Shown here one piece after another: positions 48,136 through 57,100 of a stretch of DNA of 64,000 bases. The position numbers and the translations under genes were made by a program. The notes under the pieces are model-generated. The model was not told the DNA's origin. It saw nothing but the letters and a program-made list of their open reading frames with translations, and did not search any database. Within the stretch, counting starts at the first letter, position 1. Every line of letters begins with the position of its first letter. The stretch comes from Tenacibaculum mesophilum (GTDB taxonomy: Bacteria > Bacteroidota > Bacteroidia > Flavobacteriales > Flavobacteriaceae): assembly GCF_003867075.1 (NCBI RefSeq), contig NZ_CP032544.1, forward strand, positions 982,001 through 1,046,000, written 5' to 3'.

Positions 48136-49049
48136 TATAACCTTACTTGCTTTATCAGCCCTTCAGCTTCCATTTCTTTAAATATCTCTAACTCTTTTTT
48201 TGACAGGCTATTTTTAGTGAGTAATCCATCCGCTTTATCCCATAATTCTTTTGCTTCTGACGTAAGAGAAAAAGCTTCATCTGTATCTTTTTTCATGAGA
48301 TAATTAAGTTCTGGTGATTTACTAACTAATAGTATTTCGTGATTCTTTATTAAGTGTATGGGGTTCTCTTCTAATAATGGCACTATTTCTCGTTCTTCAT
48401 TGTAGAGTAAAAAAGTATTTCCTGTTGAAATTGAAAGCGATTTTGTTTCATTTGGATTCATTTCAAAAGCTTCCATTTCTGTTTTCATACAACCTTCAGA
48501 GTTGATAAAGCTCCTTACTATTTTTACTGGAGTTTTCTCTTTTGAATGATTGTAAACCATTGCTATTTTTTCTTCTTTTTTTACATTGATTAATGAGATT
48601 TTTTCTACCCAAAAATGATCATCTAAGTGAGTTTTTGAGTACTTTATATTTCCATTATTATGCACCTCGGACACGAGAGTATATTTTCCTAGAGGAGCAT
48701 TATCGGGAACGTTATATGTAAAATAATAATGGCGACCAGCTTGTATGTTTGTAAGAATTTCTACAAGTTTTTCACGTTTACAAGCTCCTTCTAAATATGA
48801 AGCCAACACTAAAAGCGGAGTGTTTTTGTTTAAATATTTTAATTTTTGTGGTACTACTTCCTTATTTTCATTTTCTTCTGGAAAAGCAACAACATGATCT
48901 TCAAAAAGCATTGTTACATTACCTTTGGGATCTTTTACTCCTATTTTTACCAATGGACATAAGTGTTTATCTTTTAAGTGTGCTGTATTAAAGTTCCAAT
49001 GAATGGTAACAGTGGTACCTTGAATGGTTCTTTTGGGAAAAATGCTCAT
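48135..49049 (-). CDS. Ig-like protein with PqqD/RRE-like C-terminus (candidate peptide-processing partner)
   Basis: A 304-residue cytoplasmic protein (no signal peptide). Residues about 8-150 look like an Ig-type beta sandwich (TVTIHWNFNTAHL, APLGKYTLVSEVHN). The last ~48 residues, FSLTSEAKELWDKADGLLTK then LEIFKEMEAEGLI, resemble the winged-helix PqqD fold used as RiPP recognition element. I do not recognise the whole family. It is 2 bp after the WH...HH-P gene and overlaps the TonB receptor by one base, so it belongs to the peptide operon. Binding of the precursor leader is a prediction. Confidence 0.55.
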   Translation of the reverse strand: MSIFPKRTIQGTTVTIHWNFNTAHLKDKHLCPLVKIGVKDPKGNVTMLFEDHVVAFPEENENKEVVPQKLKYLNKNTPLLVLASYLEGACKREKLVEILTNIQAGRHYYFTYNVPDNAPLGKYTLVSEVHNNGNIKYSKTHLDDHFWVEKISLINVKKEEKIAMVYNHSKEKTPVKIVRSFINSEGCMKTEMEAFEMNPNETKSLSISTGNTFLLYNEEREIVPLLEENPIHLIKNHEILLVSKSPELNYLMKKDTDEAFSLTSEAKELWDKADGLLTKNSLSKKELEIFKEMEAEGLIKQVRL

Positions 49050-49051
49050 TC

Positions 49052-49534
49052 TTATTTTTTCAATTTTTTAATATTTTCTTTGCTGTATTTTTGAGGGTAT
49101 ACTTTAAACCATTTTACCATGGTTTCTTCACCTAAATAATCGTAGGTTGTAGACAACAAAAATTCCAATTTCTTGAGGTACTCTTCTTTTGCTTCATCTG
49201 GCGCAATTCTCATGGCCTCTCTTCTTTCATCTTTTTCTTTTTTAGTTGCAGGAAGATGATGAAAGTAAGACGTGTTTAAGTATTCTTTACTTAACTTATG
49301 GTAAAGTGGTGTAAACAGTATAAGATTGTGCCACATTTCGTCTATAATTAATAAATCATCTGGAATGAAGACTCCTGGAATTTGACTTATGTACAAAAAC
49401 TTCAACGTTTCCATTAATATATCTTCTGCTTCAGTTTCTGTAACATCATACATATCTAAAAACCTAGATATTACATTTTCATCACTAAAAGTTAGGAGCT
49501 TTTCTAATTGTTCTTCTGTAACTTTTCCTTCCAT
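49052..49534 (-). CDS. WH...HH-P motif protein (candidate peptide-modifying metalloprotein)
   Basis: A 160-residue helical cytoplasmic protein. Its centre reads DEMWHNLILFTPLYHKL (Trp68-His69) and, 23 residues on, SYFHHLPAT (His92-His93, Pro95). This resembles the core of the plant/bacterial glycine-rich-domain-containing protein-like (GRDP) family, WHxHxxxTxxY...HHxP, whose function is unknown. The conserved histidines could bind a metal. It is the first gene after the Cys-rich peptide and the hairpin, so a role in modifying that peptide is the natural hypothesis, not shown by sequence. Confidence 0.5.
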   Translation of the reverse strand: MEGKVTEEQLEKLLTFSDENVISRFLDMYDVTETEAEDILMETLKFLYISQIPGVFIPDDLLIIDEMWHNLILFTPLYHKLSKEYLNTSYFHHLPATKKEKDERREAMRIAPDEAKEEYLKKLEFLLSTTYDYLGEETMVKWFKVYPQKYSKENIKKLKK

Positions 49535-49562
49535 TATATTTAACTGTTTTTACTTTTTAAAA

Positions 49563-49587
49563 AGCGGTAGGATAAATTCCTACCGCT
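49563..49587 (-). terminator. Attenuator-like hairpin between peptide gene and downstream operon
   Basis: A perfect 10-bp stem AGCGGTAGGA / TCCTACCGCT (49563-49572 with 49578-49587, loop of 5) is followed on the minus strand by TTTT. It sits 13 bp after the peptide stop codon and 29 bp before the next start. Such partial terminators commonly raise precursor-peptide expression above the enzymes in RiPP operons. Confidence 0.8.
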
Positions 49588-49599
49588 ATAAACTTGGGA

Positions 49600-49707
49600 C
49601 TATAAAGTGTTAACACAGTGCCCACAATTACTACAATGTGTAGTTCCAGCTGCTTGCTTAGACTTATCAGCTAAAATTTCTGAAATCATTAATTCTTTGG
49701 TTTTCAT
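49600..49707 (-). CDS. Cys-rich RiPP-like precursor peptide (35 aa)
   Basis: A 35-codon frame from ATG 49707 to TAG 49600. The first 21 residues are charged and leader-like (MKTKELMISEILADKSKQ then AAG). The last 14 read TTHCSNCGHCVNTL, with Cys at 25, 28 and 31 (CxxCxxC), His at 24 and 30, and Thr/Ser/Asn. It precedes a terminator-like hairpin and a tight operon of unknown enzymes, TonB receptor and exporters. This arrangement is that of a ribosomally made, modified peptide. The AAG-TT junction is a possible cleavage site. It is too short to name by homology; a zinc-knuckle-like small protein is the alternative. Confidence 0.7.
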   Translation of the reverse strand: MKTKELMISEILADKSKQAAGTTHCSNCGHCVNTL

Positions 49708-50264
49708 AATTAAAAATTTTAAAGTTTGGCCTACTCTATTTTATAAGGTTTTCAGCATCCCCTTTGTTGCAACTTCTTTAATATTATGGTACATAAATCC
49801 AATAGAATTCCTAGGCTTTTCAAAATGAGACTTAGTCTTTTGAAAAACTGAAAGATTTCTGTAAAGATTCTTTTGAAATTTAAATTTTAGTAATAACCTA
49901 TGCTCTAGTATATTTAGGTACTTTTCTTACTTCTTATGTTATATCTAATGCCTATAACTGTTTAAAACCCTTAAAAACACGTAAAGACATCTAAGCTGCT
50001 ATAATATATTTTAGATAAGATAATCCTGCATCTAAATATACTACGAGCTATTCCTTTAAACAATAAAGAAAATAGGTTATTAAAATAAAAACAAAGTGGT
50101 GGTAAGAGCTTTTAAGCTGGTATTTTCTCCTCTTTAAAACTGAGACATCACAACAACGTATCTCAGATTCATTACAAGTACTATTTAAGCCAATATTCTA
50201 TAACTGCTCAAATACTTGAATAAAAAAACATTAATTAGAAAGATTGAATGTAAAATAAAAACTC
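49708..50264. other. Gene-free interval upstream of the peptide operon
   Basis: 557 bp between the peptide gene and the His/Cys-rich gene at 50265. It must hold the operon promoter, but I find no convincing TAnnTTTG on the minus strand. A stop-free minus-strand stretch (about 49741-49925) lacks a start codon. Short inverted pairs include CTGAGA/TCTCAG (50140-50145, 50161-50166). Confidence 0.35.
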
Positions 50265-50573
50265 TTACACTAAAAAAGGTGGAGGTCTAGAAAAAAGTTG
50301 CTCCGCAGTAATAGTACCTGAAATAATAAAATTATAATCTTTAATTACTTCCCTCAAAACAATATATTCATTGCTTTCTATTGAAAAGTCTAAAGTATCA
50401 GGAGTAACTAACGGAGTTAAATCACTTGCAACTGCATGATCACATATCGTACAGTGTGATGTATGGTCTTTATCGTCTGTATGAGATAGCACGTGCAACC
50501 CACCTACTTTCATTGATAGAAACAGAACAAGAAATAAATATGCAATGCTATTTTTTAAACGATTACTTTCCAT
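50265..50573 (-). CDS. Small His/Cys-rich membrane protein (paralogue of 38370-38681)
   Basis: About 102 residues from ATG 50573. A start at 50612 would add 13 residues not present in the paralogue, whose start aligns with 50573. An N-terminal membrane helix is followed by HVLSHTDDKDHTSHCTICDH, then DLTPLVTPD, and the end SRPPPFLV. The pattern of His, Asp and CxxC suggests metal binding next to the membrane. It lies at the right end of the accessory block, upstream of the peptide operon and on the same strand. Confidence 0.65.
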   Translation of the reverse strand: MESNRLKNSIAYLFLVLFLSMKVGGLHVLSHTDDKDHTSHCTICDHAVASDLTPLVTPDTLDFSIESNEYIVLREVIKDYNFIISGTITAEQLFSRPPPFLV

Positions 50574-50674
50574 TTGGTCACGAATATAATAAATTAAATT
50601 ATATAAACACATTTTTTTTACTACTTAAATTTTATTACAAACTCTCGTAGTTAAACTAGCTATATTTATGGAAA

Positions 50675-50686
50675 ACTATGCATAGT
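50675..50686. promoter_or_regulatory. Perfect 12-bp palindrome between divergent genes
   Basis: ACTATGCATAGT lies about 100 bp upstream of the His/Cys-rich gene and about 175 bp upstream of the helicase gene. It could be an operator for a dimeric regulator. No second copy was seen at the paralogous gene's upstream region. Confidence 0.35.
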
Positions 50687-50711
50687 GTAAAGCAACATCT
50701 TAACAATAATT

Positions 50712-50732
50712 TTTAATTTACTGAAAACAAAC
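50712..50732 (+). repeat. 21-bp direct repeat, right copy
   Basis: Identical in sequence and orientation to 35515-35535. The two copies enclose 15.2 kb holding only accessory genes. No integrase or transposase gene is recognised between them. Confidence 0.7.
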
Positions 50733-50860
50733 CCACTATCCTCTCTCTTATTTTTTCGTTAATAAAAAGCTAACAAAAACTATTTTTTCACACGTTGAAT
50801 ATAGTATTTTCGCACCCTTTCTTACAGAAAAAATCACATTTCAAGGGTACGATAACAACT

Positions 50861-53836
50861 ATGAACGACGAAAAAAACTGGTTACAATATTATAAAAACA
50901 GCTTATCTGATAGTGAAAACTTAGCTATTGACATTAGTAAAATAAAAAACCTTTTTCATCAAAAATCTTCCGATTTAAGTAACGCACTCATCAACGCTAA
51001 ACAAGCAAGTCAACTATTAGATGTTGAAGAACGTAGAATTAATCGGTTAAAAGGAATTACTAAAAAAGACAACCCTAAGTGGCATAAGGTAGAAGAAACT
51101 AAAATATTAATAGCGCCTTTTCATTTAGTATATCAAACCGACAACACTAAATTCAAACAGCGCACCATTCATCCTTTTTGGGTGAGTGCAATTGTAAATC
51201 GTTCAGGACAATTATCTGCTCCAAAAGATGGCTTTCCTTTAATTGTTCGTAACTATCTAACTCCTATGGCGGATGTTAAGAACGATTTTATCTTCTCTTC
51301 TATCGATACCGTTTTAGATGCCAAAGACCTAGATGCTCCCGATTTTGAAAATAGCGAAGAACCTATACCTTGGGATGAATACTGGAACTATATTAACGAA
51401 GTGTTTTCTGCGATAACTTTTAGCAACCTATATCGTTATCAAGTAGAACGCCATACCACACAATATGAACTTACTTATTTCGCTTTAAGTTCTAAAATTT
51501 CTACAGCAAAAAGTATTCTATTTCTGTACGAAAATCTACTTAAAAATACGGATGAGTTACCTGTACTCTCTAAAATCATCAACCCATATACTAGAGAACG
51601 ACAAGAAGCCATTACCGATAACGGATTTTTAGTGTATAACCATTTGCATTTAGGACAAATGTCGAATAAGTTCCCACTTTCGGTTAGTCAGCGAAAAACA
51701 TTACTATCGTATTTAGTAGCCGAAGAAAATGCAGTTACCGCTGTAAACGGACCTCCAGGAACTGGAAAAACTACCCTATTACAAAGTTTAGTGGCTACCG
51801 AGTTTGTAAAAGCCGCTATTAATGGTGAAGAAGCTCCTATAATTTTAGCCTGCTCAAACAACAACCAAGCAGTAACCAATATTATTGATAGTTTTATCAA
51901 CTCTGAAAGTACTATGGGAGAATTAGCCAACCGTTGGATTCCTGATTTTAACGGATATGCTACCTACCTCCCATCCAGTTCAAAAAGTGAGAAAAAACTA
52001 GCCAATATCAATTACTTAAAAGGAAACTTATTTGGTCATGAAGGAACACTTTGTAATCTGGAAAATGAAAAATATATCTCTGAAGCAGAATATTATTTTT
52101 TAACAAACTACTGTCAGTATTTCAATACCCAAACAAATTCACTTGACGATGTATGTAACCATCTACAAGAAGAAATTATAGGTATTCAAAATATTTTAGC
52201 TGATGGTGTTGACTTCTCTAGAAACTATATAAATGCTGTAAACTACATCAACAGCATACTTGTACACGAAGAAGATTTTGTTCAAAAAAGTACGTTTAAA
52301 ATCTCCAAACTACAAGAATGGAGAACTGTTTTAAACGATTTAAAAACAGCTACAAAAGACACTGATTTTATTGATAAAGTAAAACACTATTTTATTGATG
52401 AAGCTCAGTTTGAATCAAGAAATGCTGAACACATTTTTAAAGCTAACGCTGAAACATTGTTGAATGCTAAAAAAGCAGCAGCATATATAAAAGAATGTAC
52501 AAACAATGTAAATCTGCTACTGCAATCACATTTAAGCCTAAAAAATTGGAAGTACGAAAATAATATCAAAGGATTTCCTTTTGTTTCAGAAGAACAAATG
52601 TGGGCGTATGAATATGAAAAAATAAACTCTAATGATGCAACACAGCGTTTCTTTTATGATGAATTAGATATTGATTTACGCCATAAAGCATTCTTATTAG
52701 CAACCCATTATTGGGAAGCGCGTTGGTTATTGGAGACCAGAGAAATGCTAGAAGAGAACACCGAAAAAGGAACAGGAGAATATGCTATTAAAGCAAAATG
52801 GAAACGAAGAGCTATGCTTACTCCTTGCTTTGTAGCTACTTTTTATACAGCTCCAAGTCACTTTTTATACAGTCAATTTCAAGGAGAAAACGAAAACGGA
52901 AAACCTATTTTTGAATACTTACCACTATACAACTTTTTGGATTTGTTAATTATTGATGAAGCTGGTCAGGTTACTCCAGAAGTAAGCATCCCTGTATTTT
53001 CATTAACTCAAAAAGCCTTTGTAGTAGGTGATTTACAACAAATTGAACCTATTTGGTCTATCCCTAAAAAAATTGACCAAGGAAACTTAACAAGTCTTGA
53101 TATTATTGAAAATCAAAATGACACACATTTAGATGAGTTAGGTTTTTTAGCGTCTAGCGGAAGTATTATGAAAATGGCTCAAAATGCCTGCGAATTTGAA
53201 ACACCATTACCCGCTAAAAAAGAACAAGGATTGGTTTTATTGGAACATAGACGATGTAATGATGAAATTATTAGTTTTTGTAACGAATTGGCATACGATG
53301 GTATTTTAAAACCTATGAAAGGAAAGGCGAAAGAAAATCAAGCATTTCCATCAATGATGGCATATCATATAGAAGGAGTTAGCGAACGCAAATACAACAG
53401 TCGTCAAAATATAAGTGAAGTAAAAGCTATTATTTCTTGGTTACAACAAAACAAAGAAACCATTCAAGAAGCATACGATGTAGACGCTATTGAACCTGTT
53501 TTAGGAATTATTACTCCTTTTGCAAGTCAGAAAGGAGAATTATCAAAAGCCTTAACCGATGCGGGTTATAAAGTAAGCGACATTAAATTAGGTACTGTAC
53601 ACGCATTACAAGGTGCAGAACGAAACATTATCTTGTTCAGCTCCGTATATTCTAATGACGACGAAGGAACCTTGTTTTTTGAAAAAGACAACAAGCCTAA
53701 CATGCTAAATGTAGCGGTTTCTAGAGCTAAAGAAAGCTTTATTCTTTTTGGAGACACTCGAATTTTTGATGAAACCAAAAACACGCCTTCAGGAATTTTA
53801 AAAAGACACTTAAACATTTATGAAATGGCTAACTAA
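50861..53836 (+). CDS. Superfamily 1B (Upf1/Dna2-like) helicase
   Basis: About 991 residues from ATG 50861. A TTG at 50795 would extend it by 22 residues that lie in the probable promoter, so 50861 is preferred. Helicase motifs in order: I GPPGTGKTTLLQ (about 297), II LLIIDEAGQVTPE, III VVGDLQQIEP, IV-like LEHRRCNDEI, V GTVHALQGAERNIILFS, VI NVAVSRAKESFILFGD. A long insert separates motifs I and II. It likely unwinds DNA or RNA 5' to 3'. It is a single gene just outside the right repeat; similar large helicases occur both as housekeeping and as defence proteins, and the sequence does not decide. Confidence 0.88.
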   Translation: MNDEKNWLQYYKNSLSDSENLAIDISKIKNLFHQKSSDLSNALINAKQASQLLDVEERRINRLKGITKKDNPKWHKVEETKILIAPFHLVYQTDNTKFKQRTIHPFWVSAIVNRSGQLSAPKDGFPLIVRNYLTPMADVKNDFIFSSIDTVLDAKDLDAPDFENSEEPIPWDEYWNYINEVFSAITFSNLYRYQVERHTTQYELTYFALSSKISTAKSILFLYENLLKNTDELPVLSKIINPYTRERQEAITDNGFLVYNHLHLGQMSNKFPLSVSQRKTLLSYLVAEENAVTAVNGPPGTGKTTLLQSLVATEFVKAAINGEEAPIILACSNNNQAVTNIIDSFINSESTMGELANRWIPDFNGYATYLPSSSKSEKKLANINYLKGNLFGHEGTLCNLENEKYISEAEYYFLTNYCQYFNTQTNSLDDVCNHLQEEIIGIQNILADGVDFSRNYINAVNYINSILVHEEDFVQKSTFKISKLQEWRTVLNDLKTATKDTDFIDKVKHYFIDEAQFESRNAEHIFKANAETLLNAKKAAAYIKECTNNVNLLLQSHLSLKNWKYENNIKGFPFVSEEQMWAYEYEKINSNDATQRFFYDELDIDLRHKAFLLATHYWEARWLLETREMLEENTEKGTGEYAIKAKWKRRAMLTPCFVATFYTAPSHFLYSQFQGENENGKPIFEYLPLYNFLDLLIIDEAGQVTPEVSIPVFSLTQKAFVVGDLQQIEPIWSIPKKIDQGNLTSLDIIENQNDTHLDELGFLASSGSIMKMAQNACEFETPLPAKKEQGLVLLEHRRCNDEIISFCNELAYDGILKPMKGKAKENQAFPSMMAYHIEGVSERKYNSRQNISEVKAIISWLQQNKETIQEAYDVDAIEPVLGIITPFASQKGELSKALTDAGYKVSDIKLGTVHALQGAERNIILFSSVYSNDDEGTLFFEKDNKPNMLNVAVSRAKESFILFGDTRIFDETKNTPSGILKRHLNIYEMAN

Positions 53837-54146
53837 CTACATTTTCATACATTATATTTTATTAGTCTTGCCTATAACTTTTCTTTTTTTAGACCTTTTA
53901 CCTACTTAAAATACGTCTGTAAAATTCTTAACTAAAAATTAATTTGAAGTATTATAATTTATATAATTCACTTCTAAATCTTCTTAAAAATACTTACTTC
54001 CCTTTAAAATATCAACTCCTATCCCATTACCCAATACCTTTAACTAATAACCAAAATCCTAACGCTTAAGAGTTTCTTAAAACCAACTCTAACTTATATT
54101 CCTTATTTTTAAAGGTATATAATGTCAAACTAAAACTAACCAAAAA
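53837..54146 (+). other. Gene-free interval upstream of the oxidase operon
   Basis: 310 bp of AT-rich sequence without a credible ORF. It should carry the promoter of the catalase-LodA gene, but no good TTG/TAnnTTTG pair stands out. No hairpin terminator was seen after the helicase gene. Confidence 0.3.
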
Positions 54147-57100
54147 ATGACAAACCCCTCACAAAATCAATCTTCATCATGCTGGAACTGCGATGGAGAC
54201 ATTACCCAAGTTACACAACGTTTAAAAGAAATGTTTGTAGAAATGGGACAAAAAACACGCATTGAAAACGGACAACAACCTGCCGAGAGAGCTGTATTTA
54301 GAAAACAACACGGTATAGCCTACGGTCGTTTTGTAGTAAACAAAGACATCGAAGAAAAATTCAAAATCGGAATTTTTGCTGGTGATACTTACGAATGTGC
54401 TGTTCGTTTTTCAAGTGATACTGGACCAACTTCTCCTGATTTACATTCTACCTTAGGAGTCGGTTTAAAACTCTTTGGTGTAGAAGGTCCTAAACTATTA
54501 GGAGATGGTACCAATGCCGATTTTATCTTTCAAAACATCGACCGTTTTTTTGCACGTGATGCACAACAGATGTGTAGCTTTACCACTGCTGGTGTTATTG
54601 ACCGCGATTATGATTCATACATAGCAAAGCACCCTGAATTAGCCAGTATTCTAAAAGCAATGACCAAAGAAGAAGCTAGTGTACTAAGTGCTAGCTATTG
54701 GGCAATTCTTCCTTTTAAATTAGGTGATTCACAAATTGTAAAATATCGTTTAGTTCCTGAAGACACTTATAAAGGAACTCCTTTTAACGATAATAATTAT
54801 TTAGGTATCGATTTACAACAACGGTTGTTAACCAAAGAAGCGACCTTCCGTTTCGAAATACAATTGCGTACCAACGATGCTACCATGCCTTTAGATGATG
54901 CACAGTTAGTTTGGAACACAGAAGAAAGTCCGTATATCTGCATTGCTAAATTACACTTACCTCAACAAGATGTGGCTAGTATTGGACAAGCCGAATTTGG
55001 AAGCAACTTAGCCTTTAATATTTGGAGAACCTTACCTCAACACGAACCTTTAGGATCTATTGCGCAAGCAAGAAAAGTAGTATATGCTGCAAGTGCTGAG
55101 GCACGACATCAAGCTAACGGACAGCAATTACAAGAACCTAAAGAAATCAATCCACAGTTTGAAGGTAACACCGATGAAAATAGTGACTGTATCGTAAAAG
55201 CAGGTATCTACCCTCCTATTGGCGTGATGCGTGTAGGAAATAGTGAAAACGAATACTTTATTGGTCCACTGGTTGACAATCCTGAACCACAAACCGATCC
55301 ATATGCGTATCGAGATAAAACAGGAGCTTTAAAAAGACAAGCAGCACAATTTAGAATCTACGGATTCAATGCTGCAGGAAAAGCGGTGAAGGAATTAACG
55401 GCTGAAAATGCAAAAATTACCTGGCATAGTCATTTAGCCAATCAAAAATCGTCTTGGTATCAATTTAACATTGCCTTAGACATTCCTGAAGCTGCTGATA
55501 TGCCTCCTTCTATGTTACGTAATATTGATGTAAAAGACCGTAACTCTTTATTAATTGATGGAGGTGCAAAATCTATTACTGGAACCAATGTTACCGAAGG
55601 TCCTTTCTTTGAAGGGGAATTTCTTTCGAAAAAAGTATACTTAGGTGAAATGCGTACGGATGAAAAAGGACGTTTAGTGATGTTAGGTGGACACGGAAAA
55701 TCGGAAAATATCAACGGAGATATTGCCATTACTTTTGCCAATAACGAAGGTTGGTACGATGACATTTCTGATGGTCCTGTTACTGCGGAAGTTGAATACG
55801 AAGGAACAAAATTAAAAGTAGATCCTGCCTGGGTTATTTGTGCTCCACCAGATTATGCTCCGATGCAAAAATCGGTACGTACGATGTGGGATTTAATGCG
55901 TGATGTAGCTGTAAAATCTAAAATGTTGGTACGTCCTGTAAGACCATCGTTTACCAAAGATATATTACCAATTTTCCAACGTATAACTGATTTACAATGG
56001 GTAAATGCTGGTTTTGCTGGGGCTTTTGGTTTTGGCGGTCAGTTCAACTACACCACTAATGAGTGGATAAAACGATTAGGGAATCCGTCACCTGCCTATA
56101 TGGAAATGCGTAGAACGATTTCTAACAACTTCCGTCGTTTTGACATATCAGGAGCAGAAGCACCTCAACTATGGCCTTGGTTGTATGGTGATGCAATTAG
56201 TATTCCTTCCACAGGCTCTGTACGTCAACATGCTACGTTATCTGATTTACAATTAGAATTTTTAGATCAATGGGTACAAGGTGATTTTGATGCTGATTAT
56301 GTAGACATGACTGGATGTCCGCACGTACCTAAACCACCAACGATAGACGAACTTCCTGTTTCAGAACAACCAGATATGTTAACTAAAGCAGCTATGGAGT
56401 TTTGTTTAGCTGATGCTTTTCACCCTGGTTGTGAAATGACGTGGCCTATGCGTTCGTCTGGAATGTATATGGCTCCTTTTAGAATTAAACATGCACCTAA
56501 AACGCCACCTGTTAATACTACGTATTATGGTCCAATGATGAATAACGATATATTACCATTGGCAAAAGGACCTATTTTAGGCGGACAAGTAGCTGGGGGA
56601 ATTACTCGTTGGATGGCGATTCCTTGGCAAACAGATACCGCTAGTTGTAGAGATGGATACACTAGTGAATACGATCCATATTTACCTACGTTTTGGCCTG
56701 CTAGAGTACCAAATAACGTTTTAAATGAAGAACGTTATAAAGAAACAATGGATTCGAATTTATCTGAAGAAACCCGTATACAAGCCTTTAATTTCCGTTC
56801 CGATTGGTTAGACAATCTTCCCTTAGATGGTGAAGCGCCAACCTATACGAATCAAATTAATAGTATGATTAAGTATTTTGATAAATTAGCCGTGGTTCAA
56901 AAGCGTCCAGGAGTTCAGCATGATCCTAATTTCCCTGAAGAAATGCAGGTGGGTATTACTCCTACTCCAGAACAAGAGGCAACATTATTAAAAGCTACCA
57001 TACAAGAATTACAAAGTGTTTTAACTGCTAAACATGCGTTAAAGAAAGGACTTCAAAATACAATAGATACAGCCGTAGAAAAACTATCACACGATAATTT

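Noticed and set aside
49607..49828. Plus-strand frame antisense to the Cys-rich peptide
   Set aside because: The minus-strand peptide has a leader-like front, the downstream hairpin in the right orientation and an operon behind it; the plus frame has none of these.
49741..49925. Stop-free minus-strand stretch (about 60 codons) upstream of the peptide gene, ending in a plausible-looking GFMYHNIKEVATKG
   Set aside because: It has no usable start codon except a very late ATG and is bounded upstream by several stops. Composition is what AT-rich non-coding DNA gives.
50861..53836. Helicase as part of a phage-defence island
   Set aside because: No nuclease, methylase or other defence partner is adjacent and the gene lies outside the repeat-bounded block; the assignment would be speculation.
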